Positions 15,572 through 24,767 of a stretch of DNA of 64,000 bases are shown here, one piece after another. The notes beneath the pieces were generated by a model, which made no database searches, was not told the origin of the DNA, and was given only the letters and a program-made list of their open reading frames with translations. A program made the translations under genes and the position numbers. Source of the DNA: Planococcus citreus (GTDB lineage Bacteria; Bacillota; Bacilli; Bacillales_A; Planococcaceae); the NCBI RefSeq assembly GCF_003664125.1, contig NZ_RCCP01000004.1, positions 186,001-250,000 on the forward strand. Reading direction: 5' to 3'. The stretch's first letter is position 1, and each line of letters opens with the position of its first letter.

Positions 15572-16735
15572 ATGAAATTCATCCATACCGCTGACTGGCA
15601 TCTCGGGAAATTGGTGCAGGGCGTACATATGACAGAAGACCAGCGATTTGTGCTGGACCAATTGATCAAAGCAATCGAACAGGAGCGTCCCGATGCACTG
15701 GTTATTGCGGGGGATTTATATGACCGTGCCGTGCCGCCGACAGAAGCGGTGCGTTTGCTGGACGATACACTCGCGAAAATCGTGCTGGATATGAAGGTGC
15801 CGGTTATTGCCGTGGCAGGAAACCATGACAGCCCGGGAAGGCTTGATTTCGGGAGCCGCGCATTGAAAAGCAACGGCCTCCATATCGCGGGCCCGATCCG
15901 GCCTGAATTCGATCCGGTCGTTTTGAGCGATGAAGCGGGAGAAGTGCATTTCCATCTGGTACCTTACACGGATCCGTTGATGGTGCGCCATGTTTTTGAC
16001 GATCCGGACATTAAAACACATGACGATGCGATGAAAGCGATGACCGGACGCATTTCCGCTGAAATGGATCCCTCAGCGCGCCATGTCTTCGTCGGCCATG
16101 CGTTCGTGACGCCTCGCGGAGAACAGGAAGACAATACGAGCGATTCCGAACGGCCGCTTGCGATCGGCGGGGCGGAACACGTCAGCGCGCAGCATTTCCA
16201 GCCGTTCCATTACACAGCGCTCGGCCATTTGCATAAAGCGCATTATGTATTGAATGAAACGATCCGCTATTCAGGGTCGCCATTGAAATATTCGATATCG
16301 GAAGAACACCATCAAAAAGGTTTCCATGTGGTTGAGTTAGCTGCAGATGGATCTGTCACGGTCGACAAGCGCTTATTCATAGCGAAGCGCGATATGCGTT
16401 CAGTGGAAGGGACCATCGCGGAAATTATGGAGCATGAGAGAAGCGACGATTATGTCTTCGTTACCTTGCTCGATGAGACGCCCGTTTTGTATCCGATGGA
16501 AAAAGTGCGCTCGGTGTATCCGAACGCGATGCACGTACAGCGCAAAACGTTCGCAAAAGAAGCCGGTGAATCGACCATCGGCAGCCGGCGGAAAATGGAC
16601 CCGATGCAATTATTCAACGCTTTCTATGAAGAAGTAAAAGGAGATGCACCGTCTGCGGAAACGGCTGAACTGTTCGGCGACGTGTTGCAGGAATTCCTGC
16701 AAGCAGATTCTGAGCGGGAAGAGGTGAAGTCATGA
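15572..16735 (+). CDS. sbcD: Exonuclease SbcCD subunit D
   Basis: A 387-residue Mre11-family nuclease subunit. Phosphoesterase motifs are in order: HTADWHLGK at the N-terminus, AGDLYDRA near residue 48, AGNHDSPGRL near residue 83, then GHAF near residue 174 and TALGHLHKAH near residue 215. With SbcC it opens hairpins and trims protein-blocked DNA ends. Ribosome site AAAGGGGAG. Its TGA overlaps the sbcC ATG (ATGA). A partial LexA-like sequence lies at 15531-15544 and a better one at 15462-15475. Confidence 0.95.
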   Translation: MKFIHTADWHLGKLVQGVHMTEDQRFVLDQLIKAIEQERPDALVIAGDLYDRAVPPTEAVRLLDDTLAKIVLDMKVPVIAVAGNHDSPGRLDFGSRALKSNGLHIAGPIRPEFDPVVLSDEAGEVHFHLVPYTDPLMVRHVFDDPDIKTHDDAMKAMTGRISAEMDPSARHVFVGHAFVTPRGEQEDNTSDSERPLAIGGAEHVSAQHFQPFHYTALGHLHKAHYVLNETIRYSGSPLKYSISEEHHQKGFHVVELAADGSVTVDKRLFIAKRDMRSVEGTIAEIMEHERSDDYVFVTLLDETPVLYPMEKVRSVYPNAMHVQRKTFAKEAGESTIGSRRKMDPMQLFNAFYEEVKGDAPSAETAELFGDVLQEFLQADSEREEVKS

Positions 16736-19700
16736 AACCGGTCAAATTAAAACTGACGGCATTCGGCCCATACCGTGACAGTGAAGAAATTAATTTTGAA
16801 GACTTGGAAGGCAATCGCCTATTTGTCATCTCAGGCAGCACCGGTTCCGGCAAGACCAGCATTTTCGACGGCATTTGTTTCGCGCTCTACGGCTCGGCAA
16901 GCGGCTCGGACCGCAGTGAACCGAAAAACCTGCGCAGCGATTTCGCCAAGGATTCGGTCCATACTTCGGCAGAATTGACCTTTGAAGTGCACGGCACCAC
17001 TTACCGCATCCTGCGCCAGATGAGCCATGTGAAAAAAGGCAATAAAAGCGCGACCGGTGAACGCTATGAATTTTTCGAATTGACCGATGCGGGCGAAAAG
17101 CCATGTGTCGAGCGGCAAATCGTCTCGGAGCTCAATCGGCGCATCGAGGAGATTCTCGGGCTGACTTTCTCTCAGTTCAACCAGATCGTCATGCTGCCGC
17201 AAGGGGAATTCCGCAAGCTATTGACGTCTGAAACAGATAATAAGGAAGCGATTTTGCGGAAGATTTTCCGCACCGAACCGTACCGCTTGGTTGCCGAGCG
17301 ACTCAAGCACAAAAAAGAAGAGGCGCAGGACCGTTTTAAAGCGCAGCAGATGCTTTACAAAGAGCAAGTGCAGGCGATTGCGGGTTCTTTGCCGCAGCGT
17401 GAATCAGCTCTTTTTGAAGTGTTCGCACAAGGCGATTTCCAGCGCAGCCAATTACTCGCCGGGCTTGAAGGGGAAATTCGCCATTATGAATCGGAAAGCA
17501 TTGGCCTGCAGGAGCGCTATCAGCAATCCTATGATTTCCACAATAAAAAAATGGCCGAGTTCCACGAAGCGAAAGGCTGGAATGGGCGCTTCGACGAATT
17601 AGAAGCGAAAAAGCGCCATTTGCAGGAACTCGAAGAACAACTGCCGGCGGTCAAAGAATGGGAACAGCAAGTCACAGCAGCCGATCAAGCGGGCATGATC
17701 ACTGGCTTGGAAGAGCAGGTGCTGGATCTTGTAGCCAATGAACGCCAAAAACGCGAAGAATTGCGTCGTGCCGAGACGGCTGAACAGAAAGCCCAGGAAA
17801 TGAAGCGGCAGGCGCAGCAAGTGAAAGATGAAGAAGAAAACCGCCATGAACAGCGTCAAGCTGCACAACAAGCGCTGATCCGCCTGATCGATATGGAAGC
17901 AGGCGTAAAGGAGCTGGAACAACAGCGTGCAGCTGTCCAGCAATTGGAGAAAGCTGCCATTCACGCCAGAACGGCATTGCAAAGAACGGATGAACAAGCA
18001 GCAAGCGCCGAGCAACAACTGGCGCAAACGAAATCATTCATTCAACAACTGGAAGAAAGACTGGAGCAGTTCGACGAAAAGCGGGACCGCCAGAACCGAT
18101 TGGCGGAACAACAGCGCGTCTTGGCGGAATATCTTCGCTTGGAGCAAAAGCTCGAAGGTTTGGCCGAGCAATCAGCGGGAAATCAGGCGAATTTTGAACA
18201 AGCGCAAAAAGCCTATCAAACGATGGAACATGATTGGTTTGCCAATCAGGCAGCGCTGCTCGCATCGAATCTGCACGACGGCGAAGCGTGCCCCGTTTGC
18301 GGCAGCCTCGACCACCCAGCAAAACAGCTGGGCAGTTCTGCAGCAGTGGACCAGCAAGCGATGGAACAGGCCAAGCAAGTGTTGGCGCAAAGCGAGCAAA
18401 AATTCCGTAAAACGGAAGCGGAACAAGCCGCAGTTCATGAGCAGGCGGCAGTGAAGCGCGAGGAACTGGACGACATGTCGATTGCTGCTGCACAAGCGTC
18501 AGCGCAATTGGAGACGATACGGGCTGAACAGCATTCATTAACTGGAGAGCTCGAGCAATTGCAGTCTGATAAGGAGCAGCTGCGCAAGCGCAAAGCGACA
18601 TTCGTAGAGATGGAAGACCAGTTATCAAGATTGAAGAAACAGCAAGCGGAAGCCCAGCACAGCACGCAAGAAAAACGTTCTGCGCATGAATCGGCACAAG
18701 CGGTTCTGGAAAGTAAGCTGACCTCGATTCCCGAAGCGCTGCGTGATCTTGGGTCGCTTCGAACAGAGACCGCAAAAGCGCAGGAAACGAAAGACCGCTT
18801 GGAAGCGGCTTGGCAACGTGCGCAGGATGCCCTCCAAAAAGCCGAACGGCAAGTGTCGGAAGCGGCTGTATCGCTTCGTCATAGCAAGCAGTCCGTGCAA
18901 GAACTGCAAGAAAAGCGTGCGCATGCCGAAAGCCGTTTTGAGGAAGCGCTCGTGAAATCCGCGTTCGCTACGAAGGAAGCTTATCAACAGGCCAAACTGG
19001 AAGCATCCCGCTACGAAGAATTGAAAACGCAAATTGAGCGGTACAGACAAGACCGCCACACGACAGAGCGGCAAACGGCAGAACTCGAAAGCGCGCTCGA
19101 CGGACGTGGCCGTATTGACGTGTCGGATGCGGAGCAAGCACTTGCCGAATTGAAAGCGGATTACGAGCAGGCGCTTGCCGAGTTGAATACATCCAACGAT
19201 TATAAGAAAAAAGCGCAAGCGTTCTTTGATGAAGTCTCCGATGCGTCTGCCAAAGAAGCGGCGGCCGAAGCGGAGTTCGCGCGCATCGTCGACCTCTACG
19301 ATACGATCCGCGGCCAGAACGATGTGAAGCTATCCTTCGAACGGTATTTACAGATTGAGTATTTGGAACAGATTTTGGAAGCGGCAAATGAACGCCTGAA
19401 ACATTTGTCGAATGGGCAATTTCATTTGACGAGAAGCGACCGGCAGGAAGCGCGCGGGAAACAAAGCGGCCTCGGCTTAGACGTATACGACGCCTATACC
19501 GGCCAGACGCGCGACGTCAAAACGATGTCCGGCGGGGAGAAATTCAATGCCTCCCTATGCCTGGCGCTCGGAATGGCCGATGTCATTCAAAGCTTTGAAG
19601 GCAATGTATCGATTGAAACGATGTTCATTGATGAAGGCTTCGGTTCGCTGGATGAAGAATCTTTGAATAAAGCGATCGAGACTTTGGTCGACTTGCAGAA

Positions 19701-19821
19701 ATCGGGACGGATGATCGGGGTCATTTCCCATGTCCAGGAATTGAAAGCGGCGATTCCTGCGATTTTGGAAGTGGAAAAGACGAAAGAAGGCATCAGCCAG
19801 ACACGTTTTCAATTGAAATGA
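16732..19821 (+). CDS. sbcC: Exonuclease SbcCD subunit C (Rad50-like ATPase)
   Basis: A 1029-residue SMC-like ATPase. Walker A GSTGSGKTSIFDGI is near residue 35. Two long coiled-coil arms rich in Glu, Gln, Ala and Lys flank a zinc hook CPVC (Cys520 and Cys523). The ABC signature MSGGEKFNASL is near residue 933, with Walker B TMFIDEGFGSLDEE near 963. Length is normal for the family. It forms the SbcC2D2 complex for DNA-end processing and palindrome cleavage. Coupled to sbcD by a 4-bp overlap. Confidence 0.95.
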   Translation: MKPVKLKLTAFGPYRDSEEINFEDLEGNRLFVISGSTGSGKTSIFDGICFALYGSASGSDRSEPKNLRSDFAKDSVHTSAELTFEVHGTTYRILRQMSHVKKGNKSATGERYEFFELTDAGEKPCVERQIVSELNRRIEEILGLTFSQFNQIVMLPQGEFRKLLTSETDNKEAILRKIFRTEPYRLVAERLKHKKEEAQDRFKAQQMLYKEQVQAIAGSLPQRESALFEVFAQGDFQRSQLLAGLEGEIRHYESESIGLQERYQQSYDFHNKKMAEFHEAKGWNGRFDELEAKKRHLQELEEQLPAVKEWEQQVTAADQAGMITGLEEQVLDLVANERQKREELRRAETAEQKAQEMKRQAQQVKDEEENRHEQRQAAQQALIRLIDMEAGVKELEQQRAAVQQLEKAAIHARTALQRTDEQAASAEQQLAQTKSFIQQLEERLEQFDEKRDRQNRLAEQQRVLAEYLRLEQKLEGLAEQSAGNQANFEQAQKAYQTMEHDWFANQAALLASNLHDGEACPVCGSLDHPAKQLGSSAAVDQQAMEQAKQVLAQSEQKFRKTEAEQAAVHEQAAVKREELDDMSIAAAQASAQLETIRAEQHSLTGELEQLQSDKEQLRKRKATFVEMEDQLSRLKKQQAEAQHSTQEKRSAHESAQAVLESKLTSIPEALRDLGSLRTETAKAQETKDRLEAAWQRAQDALQKAERQVSEAAVSLRHSKQSVQELQEKRAHAESRFEEALVKSAFATKEAYQQAKLEASRYEELKTQIERYRQDRHTTERQTAELESALDGRGRIDVSDAEQALAELKADYEQALAELNTSNDYKKKAQAFFDEVSDASAKEAAAEAEFARIVDLYDTIRGQNDVKLSFERYLQIEYLEQILEAANERLKHLSNGQFHLTRSDRQEARGKQSGLGLDVYDAYTGQTRDVKTMSGGEKFNASLCLALGMADVIQSFEGNVSIETMFIDEGFGSLDEESLNKAIETLVDLQKSGRMIGVISHVQELKAAIPAILEVEKTKEGISQTRFQLK

Positions 19822-19884
19822 CGAGCAACGTTTACAATGAGAGAAGAACGTGAATGATAATAGCAAAGCTTGCTTTCGGAACAT

Positions 19885-19900
19885 GCCTTTTTAAAAAGGC
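19885..19900. repeat. 16-bp perfect palindrome after sbcC
   Basis: GCCTTTTTAAAAAGGC is fully self-complementary. It lies between sbcC and the next small gene and could terminate poorly or bind a protein. A longer pairing of flanking GCTTGC with GCAAGC is also possible. Function not clear. Confidence 0.45.
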
Positions 19901-19932
19901 AAGCGGAGCAGATCGGCAAAGGGGTTGTGACG

Positions 19933-20145
19933 ATGAAGAATTTCAGTTTCAATGCCAGACTGATATATTTCGGGGCGATTGTCCTTTTCAGCCTTGGCTT
20001 CTTTCTTCTGCAGCTTTCATCAGTCATGGACGGCGGCACAGGCATCGGCTCGATCATCTTGCTTATTTTATGGGGTGTGATGGCCGCATTTGGCATTGGC
20101 GGCATCATCGCGAGCTTCGCCGTAAAAAAGCGCAACAATAAATAG
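19933..20145 (+). CDS. Small hypothetical membrane protein (two membrane segments)
   Basis: A 70-residue protein with two hydrophobic segments (about residues 9-28 and 36-60) and a basic tail KKRNNK. I do not recognise the family. The ATG at 19933 is 8 bases after AAAGGGG; the frame is open further upstream but no other start has a ribosome site. A strong terminator follows immediately. Confidence 0.65.
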   Translation: MKNFSFNARLIYFGAIVLFSLGFFLLQLSSVMDGGTGIGSIILLILWGVMAAFGIGGIIASFAVKKRNNK

Positions 20146-20149
20146 GGCG

Positions 20150-20192
20150 AGAGCCGCCGCAGAACCCACGATGGTTTTGCGGCGGCTCTTTT
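20150..20192 (+). terminator. Terminator of the small membrane protein gene
   Basis: Perfect 12-bp stem AGAGCCGCCGCA/TGCGGCGGCTCT with a 16-nt loop and a TTTT run. Confidence 0.88.
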
Positions 20193-20291
20193 GACTGAAA
20201 AGGCAGAATAGCGATGAAAGTTTGGCAACTCAATCAAGCGCAAATTCTATGATAAAGTGGAAACAATATGAGAAATCAGGAGTGAATGCAG

Positions 20292-21560
20292 ATGTCCAAA
20301 CAACTTAGTCCGCAGCAAGTGGTCGATTTGATCGAATCACAAGCAGATATTATCGTGCCGATCGCGAACGGGGAGCCGATCCAGCTGCTCGATATTCTGG
20401 AACAACATGCCCAGGAACTGGACGGGGTCAAGATTCACCAAATGCTCGCCTTGCGCGACCGTGCCTATATCCGCGGGGAACTCGAGCAGCTTCGCCATGT
20501 GTCTTATTTCCTGAGCGGCGCGACCCGCAAAGTGTATCAGCAAGCGAAGATGGACCTGGTGCCGAATAATTTCCACGAGATGCCGCGCCTATTGCAAAAA
20601 GCGACGAAGATGTCGATGATCATGACAGTCGCTTCGCCGATGGACGAACACGGTTATTTCACATTCGGCACACAAGCCGATTACGTCGCTGAGTTCATCG
20701 GCAAAGTGCCGTTCATTTTGGAAGTGAATGAACATATGCCGCGCACTTTCGGACGCAACCAAATCCACATTAGCCAAATCGAAGGCTATGTGGAGCATCA
20801 CGCGCCGCTTGCAGAAGAGCAAGTCGGTGAAATCAGCGATATGGACATGAAGATTGCCTCGTCGATCATTGGCGATATCGAAAACGGCGATACGCTCCAG
20901 ATTGGCATCGGTTCTGTGCCGAATGCGGTCATTAGCATGCTGAAAGACCATCGCCACTTGGGAATCCATACGGAAATGCTTCCGGACGGTGTGGCGGACC
21001 TGGTCAATTCGGGGGCGATCGACGGTACGCGCAAATTTACGAACCCTGGCAAGATCGTCGCGACATTCGCCTACGGATCGAAGAAATTATATGATTTCAT
21101 TGATGGAAACCCGGCAGTGGAGATGCTTCCGGTAAGTGTCGTCAACGATCCACGAGAAATCGCCAAAGAGAGGAATATCGTTTCGATCAATGCAACGACA
21201 GAAGTCGATTTATATGGCCAATGCGCTTCTGAAACGGTCGGCGGAAAATATTATTCATCCAGCGGCGGCCAAGTCGATTTCGCGCGGGGCGTTCGCTTCG
21301 CTGAAAACGGCAAAGGCTATATCTGCATGCCGTCCACTGCAAAAGGCGGGAGCTTATCGCGCATCAAGCTGAACTTGGCGCCTCAATCGGTCGTGACAAC
21401 AGGCAAAAACGATGTCGACAACATCGTTACGGAATACGGCATCGCGCGTCTCCACGGCGTGTCCCTTGCGGAGCGGGCAAAACGACTCATCAGCATCGCC
21501 CATCCGAAATTCCGGGAAGAGCTGATGTTCGATGCGAAAAAGAATGGCTTCTTGCTGTAA
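20292..21560 (+). CDS. Acetyl-CoA hydrolase/transferase family (4-hydroxybutyrate CoA-transferase-like)
   Basis: A 422-residue family I-like CoA-transferase. The glycine motif LQIGIGSVPNAV is near residue 202. The catalytic glutamate lies in INATTEVDLYGQ (about Glu304), followed by SSSGGQVDFARG, and the C-terminal YGIARLHGVSLAERA is conserved. It should move CoA between acetyl-CoA and another carboxylate, or hydrolyse acetyl-CoA. I chose the ATG at 20292, 9 bases after AGGAG; the ATG at 20286 is only 3 bases away. Monocistronic with terminator. Confidence 0.85.
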   Translation: MSKQLSPQQVVDLIESQADIIVPIANGEPIQLLDILEQHAQELDGVKIHQMLALRDRAYIRGELEQLRHVSYFLSGATRKVYQQAKMDLVPNNFHEMPRLLQKATKMSMIMTVASPMDEHGYFTFGTQADYVAEFIGKVPFILEVNEHMPRTFGRNQIHISQIEGYVEHHAPLAEEQVGEISDMDMKIASSIIGDIENGDTLQIGIGSVPNAVISMLKDHRHLGIHTEMLPDGVADLVNSGAIDGTRKFTNPGKIVATFAYGSKKLYDFIDGNPAVEMLPVSVVNDPREIAKERNIVSINATTEVDLYGQCASETVGGKYYSSSGGQVDFARGVRFAENGKGYICMPSTAKGGSLSRIKLNLAPQSVVTTGKNDVDNIVTEYGIARLHGVSLAERAKRLISIAHPKFREELMFDAKKNGFLL

Positions 21561-21589
21561 ATGAACATGGTGTTTTAGTTGAATATCAA

Positions 21590-21623
21590 AATCCCCGGCT
21601 GCAAAAGCAGCCGGGGATTTTTT
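21590..21623. terminator. Terminator between convergent genes
   Basis: Perfect 13-bp stem AATCCCCGGCTGC/GCAGCCGGGGATT with an AAAA loop and TTTT on the plus side. Best for the CoA-transferase; the shorter T-run on the minus side could serve the hydratase gene. Confidence 0.88.
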
Positions 21624-22398
21624 AATGGACGGTCAGTTCGACACTGCCAATGCCTTCATATTTCGCTTCGTAACGCCCTTTTTGGAGCGGCTTCGGCAAG
21701 ATGAACGTGCCGGATGAGACAGTCAGGCCGCGCTTTAGCTTCAAGCCATGCGCTTCAAGTTCTGCTGCCAGCCATTTGATGGCGTTTACCGGATGCCCCA
21801 ACACTTCAGACGAGCTTCCAGAAGCAATCGGTTCGCCGTCGAGGAATAATTCGCCGTGGACTTGATCGAGTTGATCGTAGGAATGGCTCTTTGCAGGTTC
21901 GCCGACCACAATGCGGCCAGCCACTGCGCTGTCTGCGATGACTTGCCCGAGTGTGATGTTCGGGAACCACTCGGTGAATCGCGAGTCGGGAACTTCGATA
22001 CCCGGGGCCACCAAGGTTTTTTCAAGAATCGCCGCTGTTGAATCGGCGGCATCGATGTCTTCCTGGATGAGGAAGATCAATTCGATTTCGATCAATGGCG
22101 AAAGCAAGGTTGAGAGCTCAATGGTGTTGCCGGAAATCGCGGGAGCGGTCAATGCGCCGTACAGCGGTTTTTCGGAGCTGAACAATTGCTGCGTTTCAGG
22201 GCTCGTCAAGCTGATTTTATAGCCTGCGAGCGGTTCGCCGTTCTGTGCTTTTTTGTCTGTCACCGCCTGCTGCACCTCATAGGCTAGGCGGGGGTTAATC
22301 GATTCAGGAATCTGGTCTTTCCCGAAAGCTTGCCGGTTTTCATATGCGCTGTAAAGGCGTTCTGCGTATTCCTGTTTCTCTAAGTCTAATGGTCCCAT
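21622..22398 (-). CDS. 2-keto-4-pentenoate hydratase (MhpD) family protein
   Basis: A 258-residue protein of the fumarylacetoacetate hydrolase superfamily, MhpD-like. Conserved are YKISLTSPETQ near residue 60, metal-site acidic residues around IEIELIFLI near residue 103, GIEVPDSRF near residue 134 and the C-terminal LKRGLTVSSGTF near residue 223. Such enzymes hydrate 2-oxopent-4-enoate or act as oxalocrotonate decarboxylase in aromatic breakdown. No other genes of that pathway are adjacent. Ribosome site AAAGGAG. Confidence 0.85.
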   Translation of the reverse strand: MGPLDLEKQEYAERLYSAYENRQAFGKDQIPESINPRLAYEVQQAVTDKKAQNGEPLAGYKISLTSPETQQLFSSEKPLYGALTAPAISGNTIELSTLLSPLIEIELIFLIQEDIDAADSTAAILEKTLVAPGIEVPDSRFTEWFPNITLGQVIADSAVAGRIVVGEPAKSHSYDQLDQVHGELFLDGEPIASGSSSEVLGHPVNAIKWLAAELEAHGLKLKRGLTVSSGTFILPKPLQKGRYEAKYEGIGSVELTVH

Positions 22399-22468
22399 TA
22401 TTCAGTCTCCTTTCCTTGGCTTCATCTTATCACTTTAAAGCTGAGGCTTGCATCCGGAGAAGGTTAAT

Positions 22469-22496
22469 TTGCTTTTCGATTGGCTTATCTTATAAG
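22469..22496 (+). promoter_or_regulatory. Candidate promoter of the RsbR-like gene
   Basis: TTGCTT (22469-22474), 16 bp, TATAAG (22491-22496). The -10 is embedded in a 12-bp palindrome ATCTTATAAGAT (22487-22498), which could be an operator or chance. Confidence 0.45.
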
Positions 22497-22534
22497 ATGA
22501 TAGGGACAAGTTAGAAAAAGGAGCGGCATACATT

Positions 22535-23371
22535 ATGGGAGAAATTAGCAGAGAGCTACATGATTTTATTCTAAAAAATAAAAACTCCATGGTTGAAGAA
22601 TGGCTTGCTACACGCGGCAATCATTCAAATACGGTATACTCCGCAACTGCGTCTGATGATACGGTAGAGAAACTGAGAAAGGAATCGCTTGGCTTTATCG
22701 AGGCGGTTACGGCAATCTTTATCCACGACAAGGAAGAATCGCTTGCCTACGTTGAAGATTGGTCATCGACAATTGCAAAAGAACGCGCCCAACAATCCGT
22801 GCCTCTTTATGAAGTGATGGAGCATCTGGGGCAATTACGTAAAATCTATTGGACGTGTGTCCGCCATTTCTTTGAAGAAGTCGATAGAGCGAATAGCCAG
22901 GATGCGTTGCGCTGGAGCGAAATGCTGAATGATATTTTCGACTTTATCATCGAAAGCTTTGCGCGCCATCATCATGAAGCCCACCAGCGATTGCTGGCGA
23001 GTCAGCAAGAAGTGATCGACGAGTTGAGCAGCCCGGTCATTCCGATCCGTAAAGGTGTCGGTATCTTGCCGTTGGTCGGCGGTATCGATACATATCGCGC
23101 CAAAGTGATTTTGGAGACGGCTCTTGAAGAAAGTGCCAAACAGCAATTGACGACGCTCTACATCGACCTGTCGGCGGTGCCGATCGTCGATACGATGGTA
23201 GCGCATCAATTATTCCAGTTGATGGATTCTCTGAGAATTATCGGCGTGGAATCTGTCCTCTCCGGCATTCGCCCTGAAATCGCACAGACCGCCGTGACAC
23301 TCGGCATTGATTTCAAAAATATCAAGGTCTACGCCAACTTGATGCAGGCGCTGGATGCACTCGAACATTAA
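22535..23371 (+). CDS. RsbR-family stressosome protein (STAS domain)
   Basis: A 278-residue RsbR paralogue. The N-terminal non-haem globin-like sensor domain (about 1-150) is followed by a STAS domain opening PVIPIRKGVGILPLVG. STAS contains DLSAVPIVDT, whose Thr matches the RsbT-phosphorylated Thr of RsbRA, and ESVLSGIRPEIAQT. Stressosomes built of such proteins release RsbT to activate SigB. It stands alone, away from a sigB operon. SigB-like promoters occur elsewhere in the window (314-338, 26051-26075). Confidence 0.9.
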   Translation: MGEISRELHDFILKNKNSMVEEWLATRGNHSNTVYSATASDDTVEKLRKESLGFIEAVTAIFIHDKEESLAYVEDWSSTIAKERAQQSVPLYEVMEHLGQLRKIYWTCVRHFFEEVDRANSQDALRWSEMLNDIFDFIIESFARHHHEAHQRLLASQQEVIDELSSPVIPIRKGVGILPLVGGIDTYRAKVILETALEESAKQQLTTLYIDLSAVPIVDTMVAHQLFQLMDSLRIIGVESVLSGIRPEIAQTAVTLGIDFKNIKVYANLMQALDALEH

Positions 23372-23372
23372 G

Positions 23373-23405
23373 AAAGAGCCGTTCTCTTTGAGAGCGGCTC
23401 TTTTT
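23373..23405. terminator. Bidirectional terminator between RsbR-like and hemolysin III genes
   Basis: Stem AAAGAGCCG/CGGCTCTTT with an inner CTC/GAG pair, flanked by T-runs on both strands. Confidence 0.85.
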
Positions 23406-23408
23406 GCG

Positions 23409-24056
23409 TTATAACACGTATAAATAGACGGCCAGGAAGTGGCATGTGCTTCCGAGCAAGATGAAAATATGGAAAATTTCGTGGAATCCGAGGTAACGAG
23501 AAGATAGGAAGTCTGGCTTGAGCCAGTAGATGACACCGCCGACTGTGTACAGAAGACCACCGGCAACGAGCAGCCATAACCCGGCAGCGGGCAGGCTGGA
23601 GGCGAGCGGGCCCACTGCAAAAATAATGATCCAGCCCATCAAGATATAGATGGCGGTCGATAGCCAACGAGGGGAGTGGAACCAAATCATCTTGAAAAGG
23701 ATGCCGCTGATGCCAAGCGCGGCCACTAAAGCGAAAATCGACCAGCCGAGTGTGCCTTCAAGCGCGATCAAGCAAAACGGCGCATAGGAACCGGCAATCA
23801 GCAAGAAAATCATGGAATGGTCCAGTTTGCGGAAAAAGGCGATGACTCCTGGGCGCGCTTTGACGGAATGATAAACCGTTGAAGCCGTATACAGCAGGAT
23901 CAAACTGATGCCGAAAATGACGACCGCTGTAACGTGTGACGCAGGCGCTTGCGTGTAGGCAGCTTTGATGGCCATGGCAAGCAAGGCAGTAAAGGACAAA
24001 AGTGCTCCGGCCAAATGGGACAAAGCATTGAAAGGCTCTCGGATAAATGCAGTCAT
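23409..24056 (-). CDS. Hemolysin III (YqfA/PAQR) family membrane protein
   Basis: A 215-residue, seven-helix membrane protein. Conserved residues are EPFNALSHLAG at the N-terminus, STVYHSV near residue 60, KLDHSMIFLLIAGSYAPF near residue 76 and the C-terminal FHEIFHIFILLGSTCHF. The metal-binding His and Asp of the PAQR fold are therefore present. The name comes from a Bacillus cereus haemolytic activity; the physiological role is probably membrane-lipid homeostasis. Ribosome site AGGAGG. Confidence 0.9.
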   Translation of the reverse strand: MTAFIREPFNALSHLAGALLSFTALLAMAIKAAYTQAPASHVTAVVIFGISLILLYTASTVYHSVKARPGVIAFFRKLDHSMIFLLIAGSYAPFCLIALEGTLGWSIFALVAALGISGILFKMIWFHSPRWLSTAIYILMGWIIIFAVGPLASSLPAAGLWLLVAGGLLYTVGGVIYWLKPDFLSSRYLGFHEIFHIFILLGSTCHFLAVYLYVL

Positions 24057-24185
24057 GGATCTGTACCTCCTGATACGTAGTTATTGAAACTACATATAAT
24101 AATATACGCATTGATTTCCTCGGTCAAGTTTGTCGGCTTTTCCATCATAGGGTAAAATGGGGGAATAGAAGTTGAGGTGAAGCGA

Positions 24186-24767
24186 ATGGAAAGCATCGAT
24201 CGGCTCATTGGCCAATTGGCTCTCGACAGCCAAATCCGCACGAGCGATATTCCGAAAATCGATTTATACGTAGATCAGGTCATTCAATTATTCGAAACGG
24301 CCTTCCGCGATACGAAAAGGCAGCCAGACGATAAAATATTGACGAAAACGATGATCAATAATTATGCCAAAGGAAAATTATTCTACCCGGTGCAGCATAA
24401 AAAATATACGCCTGACCATATTATGCTCATCAGCTTGATTTACCAAATGAAAAGTACGCTATCGATCAACGATGTTAAAAAGGTGCTGGAGAAAGTGAAC
24501 GAAAAAGCGCAGGAGCGGGAACTGGATCTATCCGAATTCTATGAAACCTACCTAGCGCTTCAACAGGACAATCACGCTGCGTTCAAAGAAGAGCTTGAGC
24601 GGCAGGCAGAGGCTGTCGCCAATACGCAAAGCGAACAGGAGGGGGAACTTGCCAAGGTGCTGTTCATTGCATCGCTGGTCCATAAAAGTAATTTGTACAG
24701 AAGGGCCGCTGAAAAACTGGCCGATGAATTGGTAAGGGAGGAAGCCGATGGCAAAAATTCTTATTGA
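24186..24767 (+). CDS. DUF1836 family protein
   Basis: A 193-residue protein matching the DUF1836 pattern: an N-terminal helix-turn-helix-like region with KTMINNYAKGKLFYPVQ (about residues 54-70) and HIMLISLIYQMKSTLSI. The resemblance to MerR-type DNA-binding domains suggests a regulator, but none of its targets is known. The ATG at 24186 follows GAGGTGAAGCG; an in-frame GTG at 24177 lies within that site. It overlaps the next gene by 20 bp, so they are probably cotranscribed. Confidence 0.72.
   Translation: MESIDRLIGQLALDSQIRTSDIPKIDLYVDQVIQLFETAFRDTKRQPDDKILTKTMINNYAKGKLFYPVQHKKYTPDHIMLISLIYQMKSTLSINDVKKVLEKVNEKAQERELDLSEFYETYLALQQDNHAAFKEELERQAEAVANTQSEQEGELAKVLFIASLVHKSNLYRRAAEKLADELVREEADGKNSY

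Noticed and set aside
18038..19218. Long minus-strand reading frames inside sbcC (for example 18038-18775 and 18625-19218)
   Set aside because: Their translations are low-complexity reverse-frame products of coiled-coil codons, with no ribosome sites or recognisable domains.
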